From Verpa conica (taxonomy: Eukaryota; Ascomycota; Pezizomycetes; Pezizales; Morchellaceae): a DNA stretch of 64,000 nt. Within the stretch, counting starts at the first letter, position 1, and the number at the start of each line of letters is the position of its first letter. The DNA is taken from contig JAUFSD010000017.1 in NCBI GenBank assembly GCA_033030425.1, positions 1,428,333 to 1,492,332 of the forward strand, in the 5' to 3' direction. Made by a program: the position numbers and the translations under genes. Below the pieces are notes generated by a model that saw only the letters and a list, made by a program, of their open reading frames with translations, had not been told where the DNA came from and searched no databases. Shown in pieces: positions 22,897 to 34,887 of this stretch.

Positions 22897-23816
22897 ATGC
22901 CTCTCCTCAATCTCCCAAACGAGATCCCCCTTCATATATCCGAGAATTCAGATGAGCTAAGGGACCTTAATAACTTCCTCCGATGTAACCGCTGTCTCTA
23001 TGCTCTCCTAAACGATACTCTCTACCGCCTAGCTCTCGAGCCCGTAGGTCCCTTAACAGCCCTTGAATGGGCTGTAGACGGAGGCTACGAACATCTAGTC
23101 CGATCCCTTCTCTTAAGCGGCGTTGATATCGAGTCTGGTAGGAAGCCTAAGGAAATTTGCACCCGGGAGACACCCCTCATTAGAGCATGCAAAAATGGGA
23201 ATCTAAGCATTGCTAAGCTCTTGTTACAACATGGTGCAGATGTCAATATCCAGTTCGAATTGGATAGTTTTGGATACAGTACTCTACTAAACGATATAAT
23301 CCTTTCGGGATATCACGGAAGAGCTGCGAAATGATTTTATAAGACTTTTTGTTGAGCTACGGGGCCGACATAAATGCACAACAAGATGGCGGTTGGAATA
23401 CCCCGCTCCAAATGGCTATGCTTGTATATTATAGGGGTTCGGGGTGGGGATTCGAAATTGCACGATTGCTTTGCGAGCACGGGGCGAATGTACAGATACA
23501 GAATTCTAGAGGGGTGACCGCACTACACACTGCGGTGAATGCGGCGGCGCGGTGGCAATCAGAGCCGAACAGGATGGCGCTGATAACCTTGCTGCTTGAG
23601 AAGGGCGCGGATTCGAGTATAAAATGTTGTAATGGGTATACGCCATTGAGTCTAGCTAGAGAGTACAGGTTGAAGTGTGTTGTGAAGACTCTTTTGGGAA
23701 ATAGTGTAGATGTTAGGGAAGTATGTAGCGAGAGGAAGGAAATGGGGGAAGTATGGGGATGGGGGGACCTGTGGGAAGAAGCAGCGAGTAGTGAGATGGC
23801 GGAGAGAGAAGTCTGA
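22897..23816 (+). pseudogene. F-box/ankyrin gene broken by a frameshift
   Basis: ATG at 22897 starts an F-box (LLNLPNEIPLHISENS) followed by ankyrin repeats (TALEWAVDGGY, TPLIRACKNGN). The frame ends at TGA 23332-23334. The same repeat series resumes in another frame from about 23349 (LLSYGADINAQQDGG) and runs through two more repeats to TGA at 23816. No intron-like GT-AG pair spans the gap. I read this as one gene disrupted by a small indel (plus a nearby TAA in the alternative frame), not two genes. The C-terminus is acidic and tryptophan-rich. Intact, it would encode about 300 aa, close in size to the neighbour at 20679. A sequencing error in the T-rich stretch at 23335-23350 is the alternative. 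Confidence 0.75.
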
Positions 23817-26133
23817 GTTATGGCGGGGTTAAGTTTAGGTTGTTTTACAGTGTTTTTGCATTACATATTTTATTTTTGTTTTATTTTTATTTTATGTTTT
23901 GTTTTCAAGCGTTTTGTTTTTTGGACTCAGCCCGGAGTGTGTGGTGCGGGTACCTTGGCCCCAGGGCTCCATGTACTTATGATTAATTCATTCATTTAGT
24001 GTAGATGTAACCAGGCAGTAGAAGATGAGGGGGGTTTTGTTTCTCTTTTCAACCTTTATATGGATGCTGAAAAGAAATATAGGTCACTTGGGGCTACATC
24101 TACTAATGTACCGACGATTTCTTTCATATATGTAGCCTTTCAAGTTCGACGTGTTTATATCTCCTGATGGAGACTTAGAGCTAAGGCCGTTAGGCCTTTG
24201 GAATCGCCGCTAGTTAGGGTGTAGGAGCGAGAGAATCATGTTAGTACTCAGTCGTCACAGTTTCCAACCTCACTCATCATCCACCCCTGGAGTATTAAAT
24301 TTGATTACCAGAGGCCTCCAATTCTTTGACATTCTTCTCGGTATTATTAACCTGAACTGATTTAAATATTGCGATATATATTCGGTTAACCTAACGGCAT
24401 CACCTCAACGTATCGTACAAGAGCCCCCCATAGCTCATAAATCCTCAAACCAGACTCCGCCATAAACCTGTGTACAGATCCTGGGGATATAGGCAGAAAT
24501 AGCAAACCCTAAACCATATCAAATACAAAATACCGTGAGTTTAAGGACTCCCAATACAGATACTATATCTTAACTTTACAGCAGGGGCATCTATCTGGAA
24601 TCATTGTCAGCTGCTTAACACGCTGGAAAAGGTCCTAAGAAGAGAGATACACCCAAAAGATAAGGTACTGGCATTTCATAGTACAGCCCATGTGAGTCAG
24701 CCCACCTCAACACAGGATTTGCCAGGCCTAGTTTAAAAAGCTCAGTTTATAACAATACTCTTGCGCCAGACCTAAGGAACAGCTTCTCATATTTGGCAAA
24801 AGGAGGTGATGGGCCTTCCGGATCGGGTTGAGGTACGCCTCCAATAGGGGTATTCCTCTTAATTCGTTATCTCGGCTGAGCCCCACTAGGTAAGTATACA
24901 ATACTCAGTATGGCAGCTTAGACCTATTCGGAAAATCTAGTTCTGATTGTATAGAAAAGGGAATAGCTGCAGCTAGCAGCACCAGACAAGCAGTGAGTCT
25001 TGAAGCATTAGATGATACCGTAAGGAATAAGACACCCACCGAGCAACGGGCTCTACTAGAGTATTGGAGTGTCCCCTTTCGAGATAGAGCCCCCAGTCGC
25101 CTCTCCTGAAGGCTTATGCTAACGATAGTAGAAGCTTTCCCAAAACTGAATAGTATCAGGAAGAACATATTATCATATAACCTTTGGGGAGCAGGTGTAG
25201 CATTGAGACTAAAGAGTGTCCTTGGTATTCGAGTCTTACCCAGCCTCACAGTCTAGTACGAAAGATATTTATTTATATTTCGGGAAACATGTAGAAAGTG
25301 GAGTTATTTTCTGCATATTTAACAACGTTGGTAGAACACGCAATAGGGTGGTCTAAATACGCACTTTTACTAGGTTTACCGCTGTATCTGATACTTGCTT
25401 GCGGGGCTGATATCTCCATAGCTCTTTATAGGGTTAAACGTAGATTTAGGTATTGCAGGGACCCTTGGGACCTGCACCGGGGTTTATCCCGTCCCACTGT
25501 GATGAGAACCCTAGCCCTGATGCAACGAGAGGCCGTGCAGCCGCAAGAATCCGTATTCGCATTCGCATCCGCATCCGTAGTCGCTACTGGTAGGAGAATA
25601 TATCCCACCTACATATGTGCACTCAACGTGGGCATCATCATCACCATCACCACAAACACCATCATCATCATCATCATCCAATCCCCCAATTCCGGATCTT
25701 GCACCTGAAACCTGCATTCATTTCCTTGCAGATTTACTGGTGGTGACTAATCATGACGGAGACCTTCCCAGTCCAGTCCAGTTCCCTGCGTGAGGCACAG
25801 ATCCGCCGCCGACGACGGCGACGAAGACGGGGATAGAAGACCGGTCATTGTCTTTAGGGGATCTCACCTGCTGTCAATCCCTCTCAGCTCCATCTCTACG
25901 AGGCATCAGCATACAAGACTGATCGTACGACTTCCCGCAGCGTTGTACGTGTTTCCGCAGCATTGTACGTATTCTCTCCCACCTGTCGCGTCGTTACCCC
26001 TAACCCTGCCGGTTTAAGCTTATCACCCGATCTCCCACTAACATAACGTTACATTGTAGAAACTATTCTATTTCTGTCAACTAGGCCCTCAAAGCCACGC
26101 CACTCTACTCCACTCTCCCCTCCCCCGTTTATA
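23817..26133. other. Intergenic region with possible coding relic
   Basis: No intact gene. From about 24600 to 25255 the plus strand has several short open runs of protein-like composition separated by stops (listed as a finding). A CAT/CAC trinucleotide microsatellite lies at about 25630-25680. A pyrimidine-rich tract at 26095-26130 immediately precedes the next gene's ATG, a common fungal promoter feature. Confidence 0.4.
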
Positions 26134-27421
26134 ATGGCCTTCTCCCCGCCTACCTCTCCGGCCATGTCTGCCGCTCAATCCCGCGCCACCACATCCCCCT
26201 CTCCAAATTCACCCGGTGCTCCTGTCCGTCGCACGCGAACAGCGTCAATAACTCAATCCATCATAGACGCAAACCCGCACTACGGCTTTTGTGCTGCGAC
26301 AGGCGACGCACTCGCTTCTGCGCCCTCAATCAAAGACCTGCGAAGGAACAGTGCGGGGAGTATCGCGAGAAGCAGGAGTACGGTTGGCAGACGGGGGAGC
26401 AGCGTTAGTGCTGCCAGCCCAGGGATTGATATGGCAAGGAGAGCCGAGAGCTTTCCGATTCATGAAGAGGGTCACGAGGAGGTGAGACAGCCGAGGGTGG
26501 TGGATAGTCTGGTTGCTGCAGGGGAGAAGGTGGAGGGAGAGACAGGAAGTAGAACAGTGAGTGTACATGAGGATGAGGAGTTTAAACCGGGATGGTGGGC
26601 TGTTACGGTGCAGGGGTTGCTTACGTTTTGGAAGTTTTTTATAACTCCTATGGTATGTTTACAATAATGTTCCCCTACTATAGTGTATCTGGCTAATACT
26701 GTGATAGGGCTTCTTCATAACTATATATGCCCTAAACGTTGTTGCTTGGGGTGGCATGCTCTTCCTCTTACTTTGTAATGCTGCCCCGGCAATGTGTAAA
26801 CCTACATGCAATGACATAAACTCCCCCCGCCGCGTTTGGATCGAAATCGATTCCCAAATTCTGAACGCCCTCTTCTGCGTCACCGGCTTTGGCCTCATCC
26901 CATGGCGTTTCCGGGATCTCTATTTCTTGCTGAAATGGCGTATTGGCGGGAAGAAGACGGCTTTGGAAAGACTAGCCAAGATTCATGAGGGATGGTTTCG
27001 TGTTCCCCGTGAGGAGGGCTCAATGGAGGCACAGGCTGTTGAGGTCGAGAGAGGTAGACTGACGGAAGGGGAAGAGGCTATAGCGGCAGAGCCTGGCGAG
27101 ACAGAAACGGGGCTAAGGGCACCACCGACAAAGAGCTGGAAAATGGATTTTGTCGTGTGGATGTATGTGTGGAATACGTTCCTACAGGCGGTACTAAGCG
27201 GGTTCATGTGGGGGATGAATAGGATTAATAGGCCGAGTTGGAGTACCGGGCTGTTTGTAGCATTGGCTTGTATTGTTGCTGGTGTAGCTGGAGGTATGGT
27301 GTGGTTTGAGGGGAGGAAGGTTAAGAGGATTGAGGGGGTGAAGGATAAAGTTGAGAAAGACGGGAAGGAGGAAGAGAAGACGGCACTCACATCACCGACA
27401 CCTGCAGTGGTCGTGGGATAG
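26134..27421 (+). CDS. DUF2985 family membrane protein
   Basis: Two exons: 26134-26652 and 26708-27421. The 55-nt intron has donor GTATGT, branch-like GGCTAATACTG and acceptor ATAG, and joins in phase 0; the product is 410 aa. The first 130 residues are low-complexity, Ser/Pro/Arg-rich and presumably cytosolic. The core starts about residue 145 (KPGWWAVTVQGLLTFWKFFI), and a hydrophobic helix crosses the exon junction. A Cys-containing CNAAPAMCK block and the WIEIDSQILNALFCVTGFGL motif follow; both fit the DUF2985 (PF11204) pattern as I know it. Two further helices follow, then an acidic/lysine tail. The family is widespread in Ascomycota and has no assigned function. Start choice rests on the CT-rich leader and the absence of any upstream ATG in frame. 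Confidence 0.85.
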
Positions 27422-28555
27422 GCTGACCATATAGCCAGCATACTATCATAAATACGGGTCAATGGACTACAGCGGTGGGTTTCTTTGCTTTTTTTATTTC
27501 TTTGTAAGGCTTTTGTAGCGGTATATTTACACCCATGAGTATAGCAAGGTGCAGTTCTCGTTTCTCTTTATATATACCATTTAGTACACATGATCAATGT
27601 TTTTTTTTCGGGTTTCTCTTTGAGTTTGGACTTGCTATTCTGGACGTTATGAGTGAATATTGTACTTTTAGTTTGTGATTTATTTAGTGAGCAGATACGG
27701 TTAGAGGCGGGCATGAAAATCGAAACAGGTTGAGGTCAGGAACCGTTTTTGCTTCTCCGAGGCCGCGGAGAAACTACGTTTCAACCAAACTCAGCGGGTT
27801 ATGATTCATAGAAGTGAAAATACCCTGCACATTGGCATAATAACGCAACAACGGAAGTCATGGAGAATTATGCTTGATATTAACCCTTTATATAGTACCA
27901 ATTAGCCGCGCGTAGATCGATTATGTTGCGTCGTACTGGTATTGCTCACCAATACCCGCATACATTCGACATCAAATTCACAACTACTGCTACTGGAATA
28001 TCAACCGGATATCTACATTTCCGGAAACCGAGAGCTTTTGTATATCTATTGCGTGCTTATGCACGGCTTACAGATAATAAGTGGCATCTCTAATATGCCG
28101 GGCACCGTCGGGGTCGGGGGAACTAGGAGTTTCTAACAAGATGCCGGGTACCGTCGGGGTCGGGTGAACTAGGAACTACTATTAATCAAATACCCGGCGG
28201 TAGACAAAGTCAATGTTAGCAGGGGGGGTATTACTGTATTGGGTTTGTAGGGTATCCGGATTGGGGTGAGATCAGATCAGACTGTTAGAGGGGGGGATTA
28301 GTAGTCTAGATAATTGTCGTATTCCCTAGGTATTGTGATTATAGGATATGATGTATATAAATACGCTCCTTTTTTATTCTCTGGAAGGATGGAAATTCAG
28401 TAAATCATTCTCGGTTTACAGCTCTAGCTTAAGTCAATAACTCTCAACGTGTCTTCAACTTTCATAAGTTTTATTTCAGCAGTTCTCGCAGTAAACACAA
28501 TCTCAAGCCATTTAGCCCTTCAGCTACTTACAGTCTCCACTATATTTACATAAAA
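27422..28555. other. Intergenic region
   Basis: No gene is supported. It contains a two-copy 46-bp tandem repeat at 28095-28174, listed separately, and a T run near 27600. Confidence 0.45.
28095..28175. repeat. 46-bp tandem duplication
   Basis: A GC-rich unit beginning ATGCCGGGYACCGTCGGGGT occurs at 28095 and 28141. The copies are nearly identical over about 34 nt and share a 46-nt period. Apparently non-coding. Confidence 0.7.
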
Positions 28556-29718
28556 ATGGCTGTAAAGATTATTGTCGTTTTGGGCGCAACCGGCCGTCAA
28601 GTATACAACTCTTCAATTATATTAAACTAAAGACAATTAGCCTAACCAGACCGTTCTCATAGGGTGAACAAGTCGTCAATTCCTTTATCGGAAAACAGGA
28701 CTGGATTGTCAGAGCTGTGACTCGTAATACTGCCAGCGAAAAAGCACAAGCTCTTGCAAAGAGGGGTGCTGAAGTCGTTAAAGGAGATATTGGAGACCAG
28801 GAGTCTCTTAAGGCAGCCTTCAAGGTATAATAAACCCTATACATCTACACGCCAATTAAACTGACTTCAAAATAAAGGATGCGACCGCTATATTTGCCAT
28901 CACCGACTTTATTGGGCCCTTCCTTTCTACCTCCATGACCGCAGATGAAGCCGAAGCACATGAAGCGACCCTCGGCAAGAACATCGTGGATGTGGCTTCC
29001 ACAATTCCAACCCTTGAACACTTTATCTGGTCTACTCTTCCGGCAGCTAGGAACATCACAAACGGTGCCTTTCCGGTCCCTCACTGTGACGGAAAGGCAG
29101 AGGTGGACGATTACATCAAAACATCTCCATTGAAAAACAAGACAACATACCTGATTGTAGCGGCCTACCTACACAACATCACCGACTATTGGATATACCA
29201 TCCCTTGAAACTCGTAAGCTGAATACCCCCTCCCCCCTCTCTCTCATGAGCCTTTGCGAGATTGTCTAACTTTGCATTATCAGACCCTAGGAAAGAGGAT
29301 AAATCTAAATATTATAATTGCCCCATGTGGCCCCAAGACCCCAGTCGAAATGATCGACCACACTGAAGTCGGCAAATACGTCACTGCAATAATCGATAAT
29401 CCCGAGAAAACACTCGGCAAGCAAGTCTACGCTAGCAATGGCGAAGAAGGTATCACGTTCGAGCACGTCGCAAAACTAGTCGCTAAATACGCCGGCATCA
29501 GTGACTTGAAGTATCTCGAGGTTACGTCCGAGGCGTATGATACTTTGTATCCGAAGATGGGGTGGGAGATAGCATTGTTCATGAAGTACTTTGAGAGTGT
29601 GGGTAGTTTTACGGGTGGGAGACACGATTTGACGGGTAAAGATTTGGGGATTGAGGGGGTGACGTTGGAGGATTTCTTGAAAGTGCAGGATTGGAAGTCG
29701 CTTTTGGCGGCATTGTAG
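28556..29718 (+). CDS. NmrA-like NAD(P)-binding protein
   Basis: Four exons join in phase: 28556-28600, 28663-28824, 28878-29213 and 29284-29718. Introns are 62, 53 and 70 nt with donors GTATAC, GTATAA and GTAAGC. The product is 325 aa. It opens with a beta strand and GATGRQG dinucleotide-binding loop (VVLGATGRQGEQVV), then a charged RAVTRN turn that would contact NADP. It continues as an atypical short-chain dehydrogenase fold with the NmrA pattern (GDIGDQESLKAAFKDATAIF, HFIWSTLP, DHTEVGKYVTAIIDNP). NmrA-family proteins are often redox sensors or regulators that lack the catalytic Tyr-Lys pair; whether this one reduces a substrate cannot be told. The length is normal and there are no breaks. 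Confidence 0.88.
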
Positions 29719-30293
29719 AGTGTAACGTGGGTTCTATATACTATTTGACACTTCTCTCACCTTCCTCAAGATATAAACTAAACTATCCTAACAACACCTA
29801 CCTAGAAATGCTCCATGTGTTTCTGATTAATTTATTCTTTCCTACTTGGAAATATATGAGGATAAAACAAAGTATGCCAAAAAGACTTTAAGGCTAAATT
29901 TAAGGACCGTGCATATCAGGGCCCCAATTGAAGCGAAACCAATATATATTATAACAGGGGCACTCCAAAGGACTCTCCCTAGAAGTACTGCCGTAGCAAA
30001 AGAAAGAGTTACAACATTTTTAGCCCTAGCGATCCCCTTTTTATGACGGTTTTGGCGGTACAGGCCCCGTGAATAACGGACCAAATAACTAGAACCAGTG
30101 CTCTGTCTTGCACCCTCAACGCTACCAGCGCTGGTTACAGTTGCATTCTCTGCTTACTAATCAAGACCTGTGTTTCTTGTCTCTACTGATCTAAATGTCG
30201 TAGTAAATTGGAGAATAGGACTAAATTGTGGTAGTTTAAGAAATCCATCACGCCTTCGCCTTGAAAACTATGGTGTAATGTACATAGTTTCCT
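29719..30293. other. Intergenic region between convergent genes
   Basis: I see nothing coding. It holds the 3' ends of the NmrA-like and HET genes. Confidence 0.45.
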
Positions 30294-32444
30294 CTACCGT
30301 AGCCTCACTACCTTCCCTTCAACCTTGTCCCTATGCCATGCTCCCTCAACAATAACCCCAAGCCCAACCCTCTCCCTGGTCCCCCCACTTCCCTCTGCCA
30401 CTGCCATCACGTTCAATAAACACCCATAATAACGCTCTCCATATACCTTTTCATCAAACGGATCATAGTAGTCCCCCTTCGCCCGGGAAAGGGCGATGAA
30501 CTCGAGCGGGGCCGAGACGGGGAAAGTGTGAGGGAGAATGATCCGGCCGATGGTCGCCGCAGGAGAGCTGTCCGAGAGAATGCAGAAGAGGTCGTTATGG
30601 GGGGAGCTATAGGGCACTGAGTGAGTTGCCCCACCATCACCCAGCTTGGCAATCCGAAAGCGTGCTGAGGTAGTGTAGAAGATAAGGGTACCGGGCTCGT
30701 GGTGCTCAAGTAAAGACTCCTGCAGTCCGCCGCTGACCCCCTTGTACCGGGGCCTTTTCTTCTCCTGTTCTTTATCGCCTACATATGCTCCAGGGACCCG
30801 CTTGATGTCTAGCCGCTTTGTTCCGTCTTCACCTACTAGAATCCATTCATCAACCAGTGACTCGCCAGTCCCCGCGTAGTTACCATTAAACCCCACGGTC
30901 CTGTACTCGACATTGCCACGCCATCCAGCCCAGGACCAAGATGGTGTTAAGAAGTCAACGATCACACGGCGAGAGAGGGGTGTGTTTTCAGTCGGCTGCC
31001 AGAGGAGAGCATCTTCCAGCTGCAAAAGGGGCATGCCGAACTGGAATGTCTGGTTAGGGTCGCCCTTGCTTGACTCAAAGCCTTTGGCGAAAACGTTTGT
31101 GATGGCGCTAATAGCTTTAACGATATCTTTCTCATCTGAGAGATTTCGGCTCGTATATTCTTTTACAATGCCCATATACCGTTCATTATAGCTATCACTA
31201 GGTTGGGGTTTGTATTTGTGGGGAAAGTTCAGGCTGCTACGTCCTGACCACTTTGCTGGGTATGTAGCATTTCTCGAGTCGTTTTCGGCGGCCAGGTCCT
31301 CACACCACACGTCTCGCCGGCATTCCCAGAAAACCTGCTCGGAGGTGAAGAAAACCCGGCGTCGAGATAGCATACGCTCCTGGTACGTCCATCCACGCGT
31401 GTCCCAGTATGACACGGAGAGAGCTTCGCCCAGGGTCGCGAGGGGGACAGCAAAATGCAAGCCTTGGATCGTCTCCGTGTGCTGGAGGGGTGAGCGGGTC
31501 TCAGGTCGGAGCCCAGGTAGGGGGGCTTGGGACGTTTTTCCTCCGGCAGCAAAAATTGTGAGTGCTGAGGCGTCATAGATCAAGTCCATGACTTTGATCT
31601 GAGCATTGATGTCAGGAGTGTCGTCCTGGATAATGCACAGTGCATCAACCCACAGGTAGCGCTCGCCCAGCTGTTTGACTAGATTTATGGCATCGGTAAT
31701 GGTTTCGGGCAATGCCGCCGTCTTGAGGCCGCTCTTTTGCCGCATATCCAGGTTTGCTTTTGTGGTCTTGTACGCATCACCTGGTCCTCCCCACACGTAG
31801 CTCAATGCCACATACCGGCAGCTTGGTGGGGCAGAGACTATTCGCAGATTTTCCACATCCACCAGTCGTAACCCAGGCGGCAGCCTGTCGTTATCGTCTT
31901 TCCACCACCATACGTCCTCACAGTCAGCACCATGTCCTTCCTCACATAGCTTGATCCATTCCTTCACAAGATCAATGTCCACTGTTTCCCCAACCCGTCG
32001 CCCGTGCAAGGTCGGCTTCCGCTCCAGTTTTGCGGCATCTTCCTCCAGTAGCTGGATTTCGAGCGCAAAGTGCTTCCTCGCAGCCATTTGGGCGTGATAT
32101 ATGGCGAGCGGTCTAGGTTCTGCAAGAACGCAGAGGCGGTGGGCGCTCGTTGAGGTCTCCCATCCCGGTTGTATACTCCCGCAGGACTCAGCAAAGATCT
32201 TACACTCAACCCCCGATAGATCCTCATTAGTATGGCTGTCTAGAAGCCATTTCTGCCGGATAAGAACAGCAATCATTCGACAGAGCCCGCATTGAGTGGC
32301 CGATGAAATGATGCGGGGAAGGGTACCTATGGGAATGCCGTTTTTCTGGGACACCCCATCTCGTAACATGGCGTGGATTTCCAACTTGGCACAGGTCGCG
32401 CAGAGCGGGGCATTACCGCCGGCATTGTTATCAATAAGGGACAT
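30294..32444 (-). CDS. HET-domain protein (heterokaryon incompatibility type)
   Basis: A single exon of 716 aa. The N-terminus has CATC and CGLC cysteine pairs (residues 15-18 and 52-55), common before HET domains. The HET domain (PF06985) spans about residues 208-380 with its three signature blocks: RYVALSYVWGG (210-220), LPETITDAINLVKQLGERYL with WVDALCIIQDD (245-275), and RGWTYQERMLSRR (350-362). A C-terminal region containing SWSWAGWRG, also typical, follows. HET domains trigger programmed cell death when non-identical partners meet during hyphal fusion; recent work treats many as TIR-like or immune effectors. The start at 32444 is the first ATG of the frame. There is no fused STAND or repeat module, so a partner protein may supply recognition. 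Confidence 0.93.
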   Translation of the reverse strand: MSLIDNNAGGNAPLCATCAKLEIHAMLRDGVSQKNGIPIGTLPRIISSATQCGLCRMIAVLIRQKWLLDSHTNEDLSGVECKIFAESCGSIQPGWETSTSAHRLCVLAEPRPLAIYHAQMAARKHFALEIQLLEEDAAKLERKPTLHGRRVGETVDIDLVKEWIKLCEEGHGADCEDVWWWKDDNDRLPPGLRLVDVENLRIVSAPPSCRYVALSYVWGGPGDAYKTTKANLDMRQKSGLKTAALPETITDAINLVKQLGERYLWVDALCIIQDDTPDINAQIKVMDLIYDASALTIFAAGGKTSQAPLPGLRPETRSPLQHTETIQGLHFAVPLATLGEALSVSYWDTRGWTYQERMLSRRRVFFTSEQVFWECRRDVWCEDLAAENDSRNATYPAKWSGRSSLNFPHKYKPQPSDSYNERYMGIVKEYTSRNLSDEKDIVKAISAITNVFAKGFESSKGDPNQTFQFGMPLLQLEDALLWQPTENTPLSRRVIVDFLTPSWSWAGWRGNVEYRTVGFNGNYAGTGESLVDEWILVGEDGTKRLDIKRVPGAYVGDKEQEKKRPRYKGVSGGLQESLLEHHEPGTLIFYTTSARFRIAKLGDGGATHSVPYSSPHNDLFCILSDSSPAATIGRIILPHTFPVSAPLEFIALSRAKGDYYDPFDEKVYGERYYGCLLNVMAVAEGSGGTRERVGLGVIVEGAWHRDKVEGKVVRLR

Positions 32445-33999
32445 AAAGGCTCTATAGAGGAAGAATATGGCGTTATAGAGGTAACGGAGCGTTTGGGAGA
32501 AGGTTCCTGGGTGCTTGTAACCTTGAGGGGTCGAAGTGTGAGCGGTAGTTAAGAGAAAATAGTGGGTGGGGCCGAGTGCAGACAGGGTTTATAAAAGGGT
32601 TTATACGCCTTTTTAGTAATCGCTTCACCTCTCTATACAGATTCCACTTCCGAAGCAGTGTAATCTCACCTAAACTGTGCGCGAGATACGAAGCAGAGTG
32701 GTTGCTAAAATGGCTGGTATAGTGAACGTTCCCCCGCTAATGCGAGGTCTCGTTCTCACCAACCGGTAGCTGTACATACTCTTCACTTATACCAGTGGCC
32801 AATTCCTTCATTGTAGGCTGTCAATTCGAGGTATTGTTTGCTTCGTATCGAGTTATAGGGTGATTCTGAGCGCCACGTAGAACCCGATTTGACAGAAAAC
32901 AGTTGTGCCCTTCACATTTCACGTATCACCTTTGATACAGACTGAGCCATTTACTCCTTATCTATGTTTCACGGTATGGCCGGGACAACTTCTAGGTGGA
33001 CAAAGATGCTGTACTCCCACACAGTTTAAGTCACGACCAGGCTTCCTTTTTTCTGTAGTCTTTGCTACTCATAAATCACTGACGTTTTTCGAACGCACTG
33101 ATATTACATACCATAAACCATAGACCTACAGCCTCTGGCAAGATTATTATAGAAACATGGGGTTCGAAATCCATGGGATCCATTGGTCTTTCAGATACTC
33201 TTGTAATGAGCATTAGCTACAGCACCCCCGCTCATAAATGATTTTTTCTACAATAATCTTGCCGGTCACTGTAATACTGTTTTATATGGTACGCAATAGC
33301 AGTCCATTCCGCAAACGCCAGTCAGTGGTTTGTGATTAGTCACTCTGCATATGGTCCACAGCGACCTTTCGCTAAAAGCTCTAATCACAATTCACAAAAC
33401 CGGATTGCTTATCCTAGGGATAAGGAGAGCAGGATCATATGTAGGATACGAGATAATCTAGAGTATGGAGTTATGAAATGGCAGAATGATAAGGCACTAA
33501 TAAGCTTCAATATACTCTCACTATAGATTATAGAATCCTACCGGATGCTGACACAATAAGGAAACCCCCAGAAAAGACCACTTCTGGTGGAGGTAGGCGT
33601 ATGGAATAAAGAGATGCAAGTGTTGAAGACATGAGATCCTAGAACAAGTAGTGATCCGCGGCCAGAGATTTCAGCACAGCACTAAAATAACCAGTCCATC
33701 CAAGCTTGACACATACTCGTAGTTTTCAAACGTTTCCGGAAACTAGTAAGAGTGTATCTATCCTTCGAGGTCATATTGTGAGCTTGAGCGGTTGGTCAAA
33801 ATCCATCTTTAGCCCTCGGTTATATGGGTTCAACGAATCGCTAGAGTGTTATCAAGCCACAACACCTTGGGAATGTAGGTGGTATAGTGCTGAATGAATG
33901 AATGAATGAATTTATCATTGATGCATGCAACCCGAAGGTTATGGCAATCGCGCTAAATACATACATACTTTTTTAAACAAAACAAAACAAAAACGCAAT
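32445..33999. other. Intergenic region
   Basis: No supported gene. Near its right edge are (TGAA)n at about 33893-33911 and CAAAA-rich sequence just after the stop of the next minus-strand gene. Confidence 0.45.
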
Positions 34000-34887
34000 T
34001 TACTCATTTTCTTCCCAGTCAGACTCTTCCCCAAATTTCTTAATCGCGTCCTCTATTCCGTAAGTCACTTTTTGTCTAACTGCCACAAAATACTCATCGT
34101 CACTTTCGTCTTGAAGTGGCCACACTAGCTCAAATCTTATGTACCTGTTCTGATGATCTGCGACCCATTCCATCGCTGCTGCCTTGACTTCTTTCCTGGC
34201 TCTTTTCTTGTTGCTTGGTTTGTCTAGATCCACCCCGATGGATCTTGCTATCTCGTAGGCTTTGTCTCTGTTGTTTGTCTTAACGTGTTTTCTGAACTCT
34301 GCACTTGGGTTGGGTGTGCAGGGTCTCGCTTCTGGTTGAGTTGACCCAGGAGCGGGGGAGGAACTGGTAATTGTGTCAACTGTGACTGAGGCTCGGAGTC
34401 TTTCGGGTGGGGGTGATTCTGTTTCTTTCCCGTTTTGCTGTCGGAGGTGAGTCACTGCTTGGTTGAGCGCAGGGAATGGTCTTGGGTAATCTAAGTGCGC
34501 TTGTAGTGTGGGAGACGGTGGTGGCGGAGAAGGGGGGGGGACCGGATTTGGATTTCTGGGTTGTCTGTCCGCTTTATCTAACTTGATGTCGACTTGTTTT
34601 TTTGCTCCTTTTTCACCGGTCGCGTCAGTGAAAACAGCTGTATCCTGCTCTTCCTCTTCTGCTTTTCCCATTTCTACTTCATCTATCTCCATGTCGTCGC
34701 TAATCTCGCTAAGAAGTGCCAGACTCTCTGGCCTGTTTGGAATTGGTGGAGGTGGGTACGATCGTAGTCGGCTGGTTAGATCTCGAATCTGTCTCTCTAA
34801 CTCGTTGTTCTTCTTTGCTAAACTGCTCACATTTCTCTGTTTCACGGATCGATCAGGGACGCCAGGGTGAGTCTCGTCGTGACTCAT
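34000..34887 (-). CDS. Unknown charged coiled-coil/proline-rich protein
   Basis: A single exon of 295 aa; I do not recognise a family. Residues 15-45 (SLAKKNNELERQIRDLTSRL) look like a short coiled coil. An acidic stretch follows at about 60-85, then a proline-rich block (PPPSPPPPSPTL). The C-terminal 110 residues are better ordered: a basic patch (DKPSNKKRARKEV), a helix with KAAAMEWVADHQNRYIRFEL, and an acidic end. A TATA-like TATTTATA lies about 70 nt upstream on the coding strand (34958-34965). A perfect 6-bp hairpin GGGAGC-GTT-GCTCCC is beside it (34966-34980). The 3' flank has a tetranucleotide microsatellite, which some retroelements carry as a tail, so a retroelement ORF1 is an alternative to a host gene. 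Confidence 0.5.
   Translation of the reverse strand: MSHDETHPGVPDRSVKQRNVSSLAKKNNELERQIRDLTSRLRSYPPPPIPNRPESLALLSEISDDMEIDEVEMGKAEEEEQDTAVFTDATGEKGAKKQVDIKLDKADRQPRNPNPVPPPSPPPPSPTLQAHLDYPRPFPALNQAVTHLRQQNGKETESPPPERLRASVTVDTITSSSPAPGSTQPEARPCTPNPSAEFRKHVKTNNRDKAYEIARSIGVDLDKPSNKKRARKEVKAAAMEWVADHQNRYIRFELVWPLQDESDDEYFVAVRQKVTYGIEDAIKKFGEESDWEENE

Noticed and set aside
25298..25708. 136-codon open frame with a hydrophobic start
   Set aside because: Begins at GTG, and the second half translates a CAT/ATC microsatellite; no family resemblance.
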